Shown here: positions 32,870-41,155 of the stretch, in pieces | How positions within the stretch are numbered: the first letter of the stretch is position 1 | Layout of the letters: each line of letters begins with the position of its first letter | Source: Bacteroidales bacterium | GTDB taxonomy: Bacteria; Bacteroidota; Bacteroidia; Bacteroidales; UBA932 | Direction: 5' to 3' | Assembly: GCA_017962375.1 (NCBI GenBank) | Contig: JAGCVJ010000009.1 | Location: forward strand, 62,001-126,000 | DNA: 64,000 bases | Made by a program: the position numbers and the translations under genes | Notes under the pieces: model-generated | Database searches by the model: none | Told to the model about the DNA's origin: nothing | The model's input: the letters and a program-made list of their open reading frames with translations, nothing else

Positions 32870-32877
32870 CAAAAATA
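32870..32877 (-). promoter_or_regulatory. -7 box of the controller/restriction operon (TATTTTTG, minus strand)
   Basis: This exact TAnnTTTG match lies 5 bases before the GTG start at 32864. Confidence 0.65.
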
Positions 32878-32890
32878 AATATACTTTTTT

Positions 32891-32911
32891 AATATTCCAT
32901 TTTGGAATATT
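32891..32911. promoter_or_regulatory. C-box operator (perfect inverted repeat) between restriction and methylase genes
   Basis: AATATTCCA (32891-32899), a 3-base spacer and TGGAATATT (32903-32911) form a perfect inverted repeat. It covers the expected -33 positions of both divergent promoters, whose -7 boxes lie at 32870-32877 and 32924-32931. One site could therefore control both directions. Confidence 0.8.
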
Positions 32912-32923
32912 TCCTTAAAATTG

Positions 32924-32931
32924 TATATTTG
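32924..32931 (+). promoter_or_regulatory. -7 box of the C5 methyltransferase promoter (TATATTTG)
   Basis: This exact TAnnTTTG match lies 21 bases before ATG 32953. Confidence 0.7.
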
Positions 32932-32952
32932 TAAAAATAAGATTTTACTAAA

Positions 32953-34095
32953 ATGACTTATAGGGTAATAGATTTATTTGCGGGTGTTGGTGGGCTTAGT
33001 TACGGATTTGCACATGACCCTGAATTTGAGATTGTTGCTGCCAATGAAATATTAAAGCCGATGGCAGAGGCTTACAGTAAGAACCATCCGTCAGTAAAGA
33101 TGTACAATAAAGATATAAAGGACTTCTCTGTTGAGGACCTGACAAGAGATCTCGCACTGAAGAAAGGCGATATTGATGTAATTGTAGGGGGACCGCCATG
33201 CCAGGCATATTCAACTGTGGGAAAAAGATTAATTGATGATCCAAGAGGAAAGCTATTCCAAGAATATTATCGCATATTGAAAGAATTAAGACCGAAGGTT
33301 TTTGTTTTTGAAAATGTCAAGGGACTTCTTTCTATGCAAAAGGGTGAGTTAATAGAAACAATATCTTCCTTATTTGCTTCTATCGGTTATCATTTACAAA
33401 TGAAGGTTCTTAATGCTGCGGATTATGGCACACCCCAGATAAGAGAAAGAGTTATTTTGGTAGGAACTCTGTCTGACAAACCATTCACATATCCCAAGCC
33501 AACTCACTATAATCCAGAATTAGGATCTCCTAAGAATAAATCATTAAAACCTTATGTAACTCTTGGTGAGGCATTAGGAGATCTTCCTTCTATTAAGACT
33601 GGAGAATGTGGTACTCATTACTCTAAAAAGCCACAAAATAGCTATCAAAAATTGATGAGAGAAAATGCCCCATCTGAAATTGTTGATCATGAAGTTCCAA
33701 AAAATAGTGAAAGGTTAGTTGCCCTTATGGAAGCACTGCCAGATGGTGGATCTCCAAAGGATATTCCAGAAGATCTAAGACCAAAGAGTGGATTTGCAAA
33801 TTGCTATTGTAGGTTATGGTGGAACAAACCAAGTACAACAATAACGAGAAATTTAGGCTGTCCTTCATCTTCAAGATGTGTTCATCCTAAAGACCCTCGT
33901 CCTTTATCTACTCGAGAAGGCGCTCGTCTACAAGGCTTCCCGGATAACTATGTTTTCTGTGGGAGGCGTGGGGATAAGCATTTGCAAATAGGTAATGCGG
34001 TTCCTACTTTTTTATCTTCTGCTATCAAAGATGCAATTAAAGACTATTTAAAAGGCAAACATAATCCAGAGGAGAAAGAGCTTACTTTGTTTTGA
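32953..34095 (+). CDS. DNA (cytosine-5)-methyltransferase, type II R-M
   Basis: The 380-residue protein has all main C5-methylase motifs in order: I DLFAGVGGLSYGF (about residues 7-19), IV GGPPCQAYSTVGKR (about 79-92) with the catalytic cysteine, VI FENVKGLLS (about 118-126), VIII QIRERVILVG (about 159-168), IX TREGARLQGFPDNY (about 327-340), and X QIGNAVP near 352. The target-recognition region lies between VIII and IX and is not assignable to a known sequence specificity. It is divergent from the controller/restriction operon and shares the C-box with it. Confidence 0.95.
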   Translation: MTYRVIDLFAGVGGLSYGFAHDPEFEIVAANEILKPMAEAYSKNHPSVKMYNKDIKDFSVEDLTRDLALKKGDIDVIVGGPPCQAYSTVGKRLIDDPRGKLFQEYYRILKELRPKVFVFENVKGLLSMQKGELIETISSLFASIGYHLQMKVLNAADYGTPQIRERVILVGTLSDKPFTYPKPTHYNPELGSPKNKSLKPYVTLGEALGDLPSIKTGECGTHYSKKPQNSYQKLMRENAPSEIVDHEVPKNSERLVALMEALPDGGSPKDIPEDLRPKSGFANCYCRLWWNKPSTTITRNLGCPSSSRCVHPKDPRPLSTREGARLQGFPDNYVFCGRRGDKHLQIGNAVPTFLSSAIKDAIKDYLKGKHNPEEKELTLF

Positions 34096-34120
34096 GCGTT
34101 GATTTATAGAGGCAACTTTT

Positions 34121-35235
34121 ATGAGTGAGTCTAGGAAGATCGTTCTAGTAATAGGCAATGGCTTTGATCTCGACCTGGGCCTCAAAACTTCTTACAAAGA
34201 TTTTTGGGAGTCCGAGTTTTGTCCTAAAGATTATCCATCACCCCTTATTCGGCATTTGAATAGTCAGTGGCTGACAATTTGGATGCTGTTAGATGGTATG
34301 ATATCGAGAATGAGATGCATTCCTTTGCTATCAGGGGAGATAAAAGCGATATTGTTAGTGAAGAGGAATTACAATTTCTTCGGGAGAGTTCAAGTTACAG
34401 TTTGACTATTGAACTTAACTTTTTGGGAAATAGTGCTGCTTTTAGATCGTTGCTTAAAAAAGGTTACATTATCATAGAGAATACCCCTGTATGTAAAGTC
34501 TCAGTTCCTTATCATTCTGATTTTGAATATCCCCTGGAGTGGCGAAATAAGCGGTCGTTTTCATTAATTAAGGAAGGGCTTTGCAAATATCTGAAGTCTG
34601 TTGAGCTATTATATAAGTCTAATTTAACTACCTGTGTCTCAGCTAATCTACTAAGTGCTCTTTCTCGGGCGGTGAGTGCTGGAGCATCTTTGGAGATTTT
34701 TTCTTTTAATTACACTCGTTTCCCAGATTTAGGGATTAATCTAAATATACCAGTGCATTATATGCATGGTAGTTGCGAGGGAGGAAAAATTATTATCGGA
34801 ACAAGGGATGATTTGTCAATAGAAAAGGATTATGACTTTTTACAAAAGGCGATGGATCCATATTTTAGGCCGCCTGGACTGGTTAAGAGCTTGCGGGAAG
34901 CGGATGAAGTGATATTTTTCGGACACTCGTTAGGAGAAAACGATAAACAGTATTTCACATCTTTTTTCAGGCATTCAGCAAGTTTTGATAGTCAGCAATC
35001 AAAGGACATAACGATTTTTACCTATGATCAAACCTCGGAAGATGACATTAAGAGATCTTTGAATAATATGACTGATGGTAAACTTTCTGTTCTGTTCAGC
35101 AATAATAATCTGGAGTTCATAAAAACTGCGAATATCACTGAGGATCAGAAGATACTTCTAGGCTTCTTATTGAAGCATGAAACTGATGAGCGTTTTGCGA
35201 GTGGAATTGTAGGCAAGCTCGTGAATAAGTCGTAG
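34121..35235 (+). pseudogene. AbiH-family abortive infection gene with a frameshift
   Basis: The first part (34121 to about 34265) reads LVIGNGFDLDLGLKTSYKDF, the AbiH N-terminal signature. Past NSQW the frame shifts by one base and continues as ADNLDAVRWYDIENEMHSFA to 35235. The second part includes LEIFSFNYTRFPDL, HYMHGS, VIFFGHSLGENDKQYF and a C-terminal helical region, all typical of AbiH (PF14253). Joined, the two parts give about 370 residues, the normal family length. No slippery run is present at 34262-34270, so this looks like a real one-base loss or a sequencing error, not programmed frameshifting. AbiH proteins block phage growth. Confidence 0.82.
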
Positions 35236-35388
35236 AATAATCAAAATAGCACCGCCAGCAGCTACGGGAGCGTTTCTACGGCTCCATATTGGATAATGAG
35301 AAAGCCTTGTACAAAGGAGGAGTTTGATGCCGCCGTAAAGCGCGGTGTCAAGTAAGATCTTGTCGCTGAGAATAAAAGTATTTCTTGG

Positions 35389-35396
35389 TATATTTG
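35389..35396 (+). promoter_or_regulatory. -7 box of the intact ZIP gene (TATATTTG)
   Basis: This exact TAnnTTTG match ends 7 bases before ATG 35404. The gap 35236-35388 holds only a short stray reading frame ending MRKPCTKEEFDAAVKRGVK at 35355, possibly the tail of a lost gene. Confidence 0.6.
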
Positions 35397-35403
35397 TGCC
35401 GAG

Positions 35404-36162
35404 ATGAAAGAGATTCTGACAGCATTGATGATACCACTGGCAGGAACTGTAGTGGGGGCAGGGTTCGTGTTTTGCCTGAAGAAGGAGATTTCTGCCTGGA
35501 TGCAGAAGCTGATGCTTGGGTTTGCGTCGGGAGTGATGGTGGCGGCCTCGGTATGGAGCCTGCTGATTCCGAGCATTACAATCGGAAACGTTTGGCATGC
35601 AACTGTGGGGCTTCTTTGCGGGTTCGGATTTCTGCTGCTGATAGATTACATAACTCCACATATACATTCCTCAGGCGATGCAGAAGGTCCTAGAAGCCGC
35701 CTTTCACGCACTTCAAAGCTGATGCTTGCGGTAACTATCCACAATCTGCCGGAAGGAATGGCAGTGGGGGCTACGCTTGTGGGGGCGATAACTTCAGGGG
35801 CAGAAATATCAATGGCGGCAGCGTTTGCGGTAAGCATAGGTATCGCCATACAGAATATCCCTGAAGGGGCAATCATTTCTGTCCCGATGAAAGCAGAAGG
35901 CAATTCCAGGAGCAAGTCTTTCCTTCTCGGATGCCTGAGCGGGGTGGTAGAGCCGGTAGGGGGAGCGCTTGTAATCGTTCTGGCATCTGTCTTTACTCCT
36001 ATGATGCCTTACTTGCTGGCGTTTGCAGCTGGAGCGATGTTGTATGTGGTTGTGGAAGAACTGATTCCTGAAACATCAAAAGGATTGCATTCTAATTTGG
36101 GGACTGTTGGCTTTGCGGTGGGGTTTGCCCTGATGATGGTGCTGGATGTAGTATTGGGATAA
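35404..36162 (+). CDS. ZIP family divalent metal transporter
   Basis: The 252-residue protein has about eight membrane segments and the two ZIP metal-site motifs: TIHNLPEGMAVG (helix IV, about residues 114-125) and IQNIPEGAIISVP (helix V, about 150-162). A short His/Asp loop (HIHSSGDAEGP, about 83-93) lies between helices III and IV. It probably imports zinc or iron. It closely resembles the truncated copy at 26442, so the two arose by duplication or homologous exchange. This copy is complete. Confidence 0.9.
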   Translation: MKEILTALMIPLAGTVVGAGFVFCLKKEISAWMQKLMLGFASGVMVAASVWSLLIPSITIGNVWHATVGLLCGFGFLLLIDYITPHIHSSGDAEGPRSRLSRTSKLMLAVTIHNLPEGMAVGATLVGAITSGAEISMAAAFAVSIGIAIQNIPEGAIISVPMKAEGNSRSKSFLLGCLSGVVEPVGGALVIVLASVFTPMMPYLLAFAAGAMLYVVVEELIPETSKGLHSNLGTVGFAVGFALMMVLDVVLG

Positions 36163-36187
36163 AGGAAATTGATATATAATAACAATT

Positions 36188-36379
36188 ATGGCAAAACAGT
36201 ATCGATGTGAAACCTGTCCGTTCAGGGCAAAGTATGACAAGAACCCGAAGTCTTTGATGGGAAGGTTCTGGAGGTGGCATATCAATTTCTGTCCTGGGTG
36301 GAAAGGGTATTTCACTCACCAGGATGAAGAGGTAAAGGCATCGCTGAGAGAAAAGTATAACTTCCAGAAGTACAAGTAG
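36188..36379 (+). CDS. Small conserved cysteine-containing protein
   Basis: The 63-residue protein begins MAKQYRCETCPFRAKYDKNP with a CxxC pair, has a third cysteine in NFCPGWKGYF (about residues 33-42), and is otherwise aromatic and basic. This could bind a metal, but the fourth ligand is not obvious. Similar short proteins are known to me from other Bacteroidota without a function. It follows the ZIP gene by 25 bases in the same direction and may be cotranscribed, which would fit a metal-related role. Confidence 0.65.
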   Translation: MAKQYRCETCPFRAKYDKNPKSLMGRFWRWHINFCPGWKGYFTHQDEEVKASLREKYNFQKYK

Positions 36380-36396
36380 GCGTCTTCTGCCTTTAA

Positions 36397-36431
36397 TTAG
36401 AGGAAGCGGGCGGTGCGGGCGGCAAGGCAGG
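36397..36431 (-). pseudogene. Stray copy of the psuG 3' end
   Basis: The minus strand reads LAARTARFL then TAA, almost the same as the last codons of psuG (LAARTARNL, stop at 38573). At DNA level 36397-36431 matches 38573-38607 at about 31 of 35 positions. No further psuG sequence extends upstream of it. The two copies bracket the second yhcG gene and the DUF4919 gene. Confidence 0.7.
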
Positions 36432-36454
36432 AAGGAAAAGGTAAAGCAGGATTT

Positions 36455-36482
36455 GCGGTCGAGGTTGCTCGGCCGCTTTTTG
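36455..36482 (+). terminator. Terminator after the small cysteine protein gene
   Basis: The arms GCGGTCGAG and CTCGGCCGC (one G-T pair) close a GTTG loop, followed by TTTTTG. Confidence 0.75.
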
Positions 36483-36530
36483 TTTGTGGTGGGATGGTTG
36501 CAAAATGTTGTTCATTTCCGTACGATTCTA

Positions 36531-36593
36531 CGATTGTATAAGGTAAAATTTACCGGATGGTTTGGTTGAGGGGGTGGGGTTGGTGTAGATTTG
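36531..36593 (+). promoter_or_regulatory. Shared upstream promoter module, copy D (yhcG copy 2)
   Basis: GGTAAAATTTACCGGATGG (36542-36560) is the 3' half of the module. Then come TTTG (36561-36564), 21 bases, and TAGATTTG (36586-36593), a good -33/-7 promoter. The core ends at 36555, 65 nt before ATG 36620 and 31 nt before the -7 box, exactly as in copy C. Confidence 0.7.
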
Positions 36594-36619
36594 CGAGAGT
36601 GAATCTAAATGTGATTGTG

Positions 36620-37636
36620 ATGGAAGAGAAACAAAACTTGAAAGAGGCGTTTGTCGGGGAAATCAAGGGGATTATTGATGGTGCAAGGGCAAATGCAGTC
36701 AGGAGTGTAAACTTCAGCAGGGTGCAGATGTACTGGAATATCGGGAAGAAGATATTCGAGGAAGAGCAGCATGGGAAGAAGAGAGCGGATTACGGGAGCT
36801 ATTTGATTAGGAAGCTGGCGGAGAGGCTGGAGCCGGAATACGGGAGTGGATTCTCCAAAAGACAATTGGAGAAAAGCAGGCAGTTTTATAAACTGTTTCC
36901 AATTGCGTCCGCATTGCGGACGCAATTAAATTGGACTCAATATAAATTACTTATAGCTATTTCGGATGCTTCTAAAAGAGAGTATTATGAATTGGAGGCT
37001 GTAAATAATGCCTGGACAAGTAGAGAGTTGGAGAGGCAAATAAACTCAATGCTGTATGAAAGACTGCTGCTAAGCAATGACAAAGAGTCTGTTTTAGCTG
37101 TGGCTCGAAAAGAAAGGATTCCGGAAGCGCCTTCTGAGGTTATAAAGGATCCAATGGTGCTTGAATTTCTGGGATTAGAGAAGAAAGCATCATATTACGA
37201 GAAAGATTTGGAGAGTGCCATTATCTCACATCTGGCGGAGTTTCTTCTGGAAATGGGGAAGGGCTTTTCATTTGTGGCCAGGCAGAAAAGGATAATGCTG
37301 GAGGATGATGAGTTCTTTGTGGATCTCGTGCTTTATAACAGGCTTCTGCGTTGCTTTGTTGTAATAGAAATCAAGACTGAGAAACTTACTCATCAGGACT
37401 TGGGGCAGTTGCAGATGTATGTAAATTATTATGACAGATGCGAGAAACTGCAGGAGGAGGGGCCTACATTGGGAATCTTGCTATGCGTAGACAAGAATGA
37501 TACAGTAGTCAGGATGAGTCTTCCAGAAGACAATCAGAGCATTGTGGCAAGCAGATATAAGCTGTGTATGCCTAGTGAACAGCAGCTTGTTAAAGAGGTG
37601 GAGGATGTGAAGAAAAAGATTGATGGTAATTGCTAA
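36620..37636 (+). CDS. YhcG-family PD-(D/E)XK nuclease (DUF1016), copy 2
   Basis: Starting at ATG 36620 gives 338 residues; the earlier in-frame start at 36557 lies upstream of the -7 box. The N-terminal DUF1016_N region includes RVQMYWNIGKKIFEEEQHG and GFSKRQLEKSRQFYKLF. The C-terminal nuclease domain has DDEFFVDLVLYNRLLRCFVV then IEIKTEKLTHQDLGQLQMYV (about residues 232-275) with catalytic Asp and E-x-K. It is only distantly similar to copy 1, so the two are not recent duplicates. Both carry the shared promoter module. The gap 37637-37847 has a further TAGATTTG box (37720-37727) but no convincing gene. Confidence 0.9.
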   Translation: MEEKQNLKEAFVGEIKGIIDGARANAVRSVNFSRVQMYWNIGKKIFEEEQHGKKRADYGSYLIRKLAERLEPEYGSGFSKRQLEKSRQFYKLFPIASALRTQLNWTQYKLLIAISDASKREYYELEAVNNAWTSRELERQINSMLYERLLLSNDKESVLAVARKERIPEAPSEVIKDPMVLEFLGLEKKASYYEKDLESAIISHLAEFLLEMGKGFSFVARQKRIMLEDDEFFVDLVLYNRLLRCFVVIEIKTEKLTHQDLGQLQMYVNYYDRCEKLQEEGPTLGILLCVDKNDTVVRMSLPEDNQSIVASRYKLCMPSEQQLVKEVEDVKKKIDGNC

Positions 37637-37847
37637 CACATTTCGTTGAAAGAAGAACTTAAAGATGCTTGAACTGACGCAAAATATGCGACAGTTCAAT
37701 TTGATGGGTGGAACGGGTGTAGATTTGCAGTAGTGAACTTAATACTGAATGTTGAATTGGCAAAAACAGCAGCACGTTCTGTTGAGGACATTTTGCTTAC
37801 CAGGTATGCATGTTATTTGGTTGAATGATATATCAATATACGAGAAA
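37637..37847. other. Intergenic stretch with a decayed promoter-like segment
   Basis: TTTGATGGGTGGAACGGG and TAGATTTG (37720-37727) resemble the promoter region of the preceding yhcG gene. They are followed only by a 36-codon frame from ATG 37749 with no recognisable content. It is probably a relic of a lost gene. Confidence 0.4.
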
Positions 37848-38552
37848 TCAGTCAAATAACTTGTTCAAGTGGGAGAGCGGGAGGTCTACGTTGAAATAGA
37901 AAGTGTAGGTGTTCTCGTTGTCATCCTCTAGCTTGAAGTCCATCTTGTCGCACTGTCCTGAAGGGGTGTTGACCAAAGACTGGCCGAGTATCTGGCCTAC
38001 GCCGGCAAAATTCAGGAAGATGTACTCGTCTGTGACATTAATGACATACATTGGAGAGTCTTCTGTGCCTCTGCCGGATTTTGAGATATGGAAAAGAATG
38101 GTTTGCATTCTCAAGGTAATGTTTTTAAACAGCTCTTTGTCCTTGGTCCGATCAGCGATAATAAAAAGATCATACAAGAGTTCAAGTGAAACAGGATTGT
38201 TTATCTGTGCTTCCAGGGCTTCTGCCTTGGCTTTTTCAAGATCTTCTTTCTGAATTAGTTCCCTTATGTTGTCATAGTTGCCGTAAGGAGCATAATGGCT
38301 GGTGAATGCGTAGCCGTAATAGATGATGGCCACTTCTTCTGGAGTGAAAACAGTGGTGGAGTCCATCTTGAGGAAGCTTTCTGTGAGGCTGTCATAGCGG
38401 GCACGGTCTTTATTGACAACCTTTTCTATCGCTTTCAGGTCAGGAGTATACTTTACAGTTTTGGTTTCTGTATCCTGGGCGAAAGCCTGGACGGAGGATG
38501 AAAGCAGGGCGGATATTGCTATGACTGCGGAGAGAATGAATGCCTTTTTCAT
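37848..38552 (-). CDS. DUF4919 family secreted protein
   Basis: The 234-residue protein has a signal peptide (residues 1-25, cleaved after AFAQ). It matches the Bacteroidota DUF4919 family: KVVNKDRARYDSLTESFLKM early on, EVAIIYYGYAFTSHYAPYG (about 72-90), a helical middle, and a strand-rich C-terminus with DFKLEDDNENTYTFYFNVD. It is probably periplasmic. Function is unknown. It ends convergently to yhcG copy 2, and its start is 20 bases from the psuG stop. Confidence 0.85.
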   Translation of the reverse strand: MKKAFILSAVIAISALLSSSVQAFAQDTETKTVKYTPDLKAIEKVVNKDRARYDSLTESFLKMDSTTVFTPEEVAIIYYGYAFTSHYAPYGNYDNIRELIQKEDLEKAKAEALEAQINNPVSLELLYDLFIIADRTKDKELFKNITLRMQTILFHISKSGRGTEDSPMYVINVTDEYIFLNFAGVGQILGQSLVNTPSGQCDKMDFKLEDDNENTYTFYFNVDLPLSHLNKLFD

Positions 38553-38572
38553 ATTATGTTTTTGTTTGTTTG

Positions 38573-39478
38573 TTAGAGGTTGCGGGCGGTGCGGGCGGCC
38601 AGGCGGGCGTTGTTCAAAACAAGCTGGATGTTGGCCTTGAGGCTGTCTCCGCCAGTAAGGTCTTTTACCCTGGCAAGGAGGAACGGGGTGGTTTCCTTGC
38701 CGTGGATGCCTTGATCTTTGGCTTCTTTGACGGCCTGCTCAATGGCTTGGTTAATATAGTTTGGATCCATAGACCATTCTTCAGGGATTGGGTTGGTGAC
38801 AAGCATGCCGGAGTGCAGGCCCATTTCCTGCTGGGCTTTGAAAGCAGAGGCAAGGTCTTCAGGAGTGTCAATCCTGTAGTCAACCCTGAAGCCGCTGACT
38901 CTGGTGTAGAAGGCCGGAAGCTCGTTTGTCTGGTAGCCGATAACCGGTACTCCCTTGGTTTCCAGGTATTCCAGGGTGAGGCCAAGATCCAGGATAGACT
39001 TGGCTCCGGCGCAAACAACCATAACAGGAGTGCGGGAAAGTTCCTCCAGGTCGGCAGAAATATCCATAGTGGTTTCTGCTCCGCGATGAACTCCTCCGAC
39101 TCCGCCGGTGGCAAAGATCTTTATACCCGCAAGGTGGGCAATGATCATAGTGGTGGCAACGGTGGTGGCGCCGTCTCTTTTCTGGGCCACAAGCACGGGA
39201 AGATCTCTTCTGGAAGCCTTGGTAACCGCTGGCCCTTTTTTGCCCAGATACTCGATTTCCTCTTTGGTCAGACCGGCCTTTAATTTGCCGCCAATAACGG
39301 CTATGGTAGCAGGAACCGCTCCTTCCTTACGGATGACGTCTTCTACCATAAGGGCGGTCTCAACATTCTGAGGATAAGGCATTCCGTGGGAGATAATGGT
39401 AGATTCCAGGGCTACAACTGGCTTGCCTTGCTCTATTGCGGTTTTGACTTCGGGAGATAATTCCAAGTGCTTGTTCAT
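38573..39478 (-). CDS. psuG: Pseudouridine-5'-phosphate glycosidase
   Basis: The 301-residue enzyme splits pseudouridine 5'-phosphate into uracil and ribose 5-phosphate. Family motifs are clear: ALESTIISHGMPYPQNVE (about residues 23-40), PATIAVIGGKLKAG (about 56-69), KRDGATTVATTMIIA (about 98-112) with the catalytic lysine region, and ATGGVGGVHRGAE (about 119-131). It overlaps the upstream kinase gene by 4 bases and works with it in pseudouridine degradation. A stray copy of its last codons lies at 36397. Confidence 0.93.
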   Translation of the reverse strand: MNKHLELSPEVKTAIEQGKPVVALESTIISHGMPYPQNVETALMVEDVIRKEGAVPATIAVIGGKLKAGLTKEEIEYLGKKGPAVTKASRRDLPVLVAQKRDGATTVATTMIIAHLAGIKIFATGGVGGVHRGAETTMDISADLEELSRTPVMVVCAGAKSILDLGLTLEYLETKGVPVIGYQTNELPAFYTRVSGFRVDYRIDTPEDLASAFKAQQEMGLHSGMLVTNPIPEEWSMDPNYINQAIEQAVKEAKDQGIHGKETTPFLLARVKDLTGGDSLKANIQLVLNNARLAARTARNL

Positions 39479-40323
39479 AAAGAAAGAGTTTTGAGTTCAG
39501 GGTTTACAGCTTCGGGGCTTTCAAGGGTGAGAGCGGCACATCTGAGGCCGAACTGTGCAGCTTCATCAATTGTGGCGTTCGGGCCTTTGTGGATTATGCC
39601 TGCAAACAGGGCGTCTCCGGCGCCGGTCATGTTCTTGATCTTTTCCTTTGCAATCGGATAGGCGGGGAAGGTTTGCGTTTGGGTTTTCAGGCCGTCTTTG
39701 CCAAGGCTGATGAAGTGGCGGCCGTGATGCTGCAAGTGGCTGAGAGAGTGTTCTTCCAGGCGGTTGTACTTGATAGAGTGGAAGTGTGGATGGGCGGCTA
39801 TTTCAAAGGCCTGGGCTATGCGCTTTGCCTTAGGGCCGGAAACGGCATCCAGGTACAAAGGAGCCTTGCAGCTGTCCATAAGCCAGGCAATCGTTTCTGG
39901 CTGGAGGTTGGCCTCGGCCACAACTATGTCGGCTTCATCTATTTTTGCTTTCCTTTGTTCAAGCCACTCCGGTGTAATAAGGTTTGTTGTATCCATATCA
40001 GCGATGCCGCCAATCATTCGTCCGTCAGAATCGTTGATTGAGGCAAAGCAAGGATTGGGAGCGTTTTCTGCGATTTGGCAGGCGGAGATGTCCATTCCGA
40101 GTTTTTTGCAGGACTCTGCGATAGATTTGCCGAAAATGTCATCGCCGAAGACGGTGAGGAAGGTAACCTGGTGTCCAAGCAAAGAAAGGTTGTGGGCAAT
40201 GTTGCGGCCAACGCCTCCAAACGAAGTGCGCACCCTCCCGGGGTTGGAATCTTCTGAACGGAAAGGGGCATCCGAGGTGGCCGTTATGTCCAGATTGGCT
40301 CCGCCTATTACGCAGATTTTCAT
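39475..40323 (-). CDS. psuK: PfkB-family kinase, probable pseudouridine kinase
   Basis: The 282-residue protein is of the PfkB/ribokinase fold. The N-terminal signature is FGGVGRNIAHNLSLLG (about residues 35-50) and the C-terminal one is MTGAGDALFAGI (about 230-241) with the catalytic aspartate. PfkB kinases cannot be told apart by motif alone; the 4-base overlap with psuG makes pseudouridine the likely substrate, giving the 5'-phosphate that PsuG cleaves. No dedicated nucleoside transporter is adjacent. Confidence 0.85.
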   Translation of the reverse strand: MKICVIGGANLDITATSDAPFRSEDSNPGRVRTSFGGVGRNIAHNLSLLGHQVTFLTVFGDDIFGKSIAESCKKLGMDISACQIAENAPNPCFASINDSDGRMIGGIADMDTTNLITPEWLEQRKAKIDEADIVVAEANLQPETIAWLMDSCKAPLYLDAVSGPKAKRIAQAFEIAAHPHFHSIKYNRLEEHSLSHLQHHGRHFISLGKDGLKTQTQTFPAYPIAKEKIKNMTGAGDALFAGIIHKGPNATIDEAAQFGLRCAALTLESPEAVNPELKTLSL

Positions 40324-40324
40324 A

Positions 40325-41122
40325 TTAGTAGTCGCCAGCGTTTTCGAAGGTGATAGGGCCTTCGTAGTAGAGTTTCCACTTCTGGCCGTTGCTCAGGGAA
40401 ACGTCTATGTTTGCCACATAGCCCTTGCCTGTAACCATTTCAAGGCTGAAATATCCGGTGGCGGTAATTGGAAGCACATCCCACATCTCGTTTCTTATGA
40501 CAGGATTTTCGTCTCTGCTGAGGTAGATGGTGATGTCGTTGTCGTTGTTGTTTCTCACAGAGCATAAGAAGCAAGTGTCGAATTTGTCAAGAGACGCAAG
40601 CGGTTTGGAAACGTCTATCTTCTTTCCAAGGTCACGGTGCATCAGCATCATAATGAAATGCTCGGTACCGTCTGTGAAATCCGCTTCATAGTAACTGATT
40701 ACTCCTGGAGAGTCGTAAACCTTCCAGCCAGAAGCCTTCTTAATCGGGTAGGAGAGGCTGCCTTTGCTCATTGTCCAGTAAACCTTGATGTTGGCTTCAG
40801 TTTTCACAGCGTCGCAAGTTGCAATCAGCTTGGCGCTTCCAGCGGAAAGGGCGTTCACTTTCCCGTTTTCGTAAGTGGCTATGTTTGGCTTGTTTACATC
40901 TACCTGAAGGTTGCCGGCAGTGGTGGCGTTATCGGGAAGTGTCTTTACCTGGACAGGAAGGCTCTGGCCGATGAACATCTCCATTGAGCTTGGCAGTATT
41001 TCTATTCCAGTTACGGGAACTGTCTTTTCCTTTTTGCTGCATGCTGAAGCAACAAGGATTATGGCGGACAGCGCCAATACACTGACGCTGAATCTGGTCT
41101 TTGCTGACGTGTTCATTATCAT
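40325..41122 (-). CDS. Lipoprotein with a bacterial Ig-like (BIG2) domain
   Basis: The 265-residue protein has a signal peptide and lipobox (LVASACSKKE, Cys about residue 28). A BIG2-type domain follows (about 37-115: VTGIEILPSSMEMFIGQSLP, then GSAKLIATCD), and then a C-terminal beta-rich domain that I do not recognise. It is probably at the outer membrane. It is followed by psuK one base later and preceded by the STAS gene with a 33-base gap, so it may belong to the tail of the signalling operon or to the psu pair. Confidence 0.7.
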   Translation of the reverse strand: MIMNTSAKTRFSVSVLALSAIILVASACSKKEKTVPVTGIEILPSSMEMFIGQSLPVQVKTLPDNATTAGNLQVDVNKPNIATYENGKVNALSAGSAKLIATCDAVKTEANIKVYWTMSKGSLSYPIKKASGWKVYDSPGVISYYEADFTDGTEHFIMMLMHRDLGKKIDVSKPLASLDKFDTCFLCSVRNNNDNDITIYLSRDENPVIRNEMWDVLPITATGYFSLEMVTGKGYVANIDVSLSNGQKWKLYYEGPITFENAGDY

Positions 41123-41155
41123 TTATTTCAAGTGTTCTTTGTTATTCTGCTTGTC

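Noticed and set aside
34262-34270. Programmed ribosomal frameshifting as an explanation for the split abiH
   Set aside because: No slippery heptamer and no obvious downstream pseudoknot; other members of the family are single continuous genes.
37749-37859. 36-codon frame after a TAGATTTG box, considered as a small gene
   Set aside because: No conserved features, it runs into the DUF4919 gene end, and the promoter-like part is best explained as a decayed copy of the yhcG promoter region.
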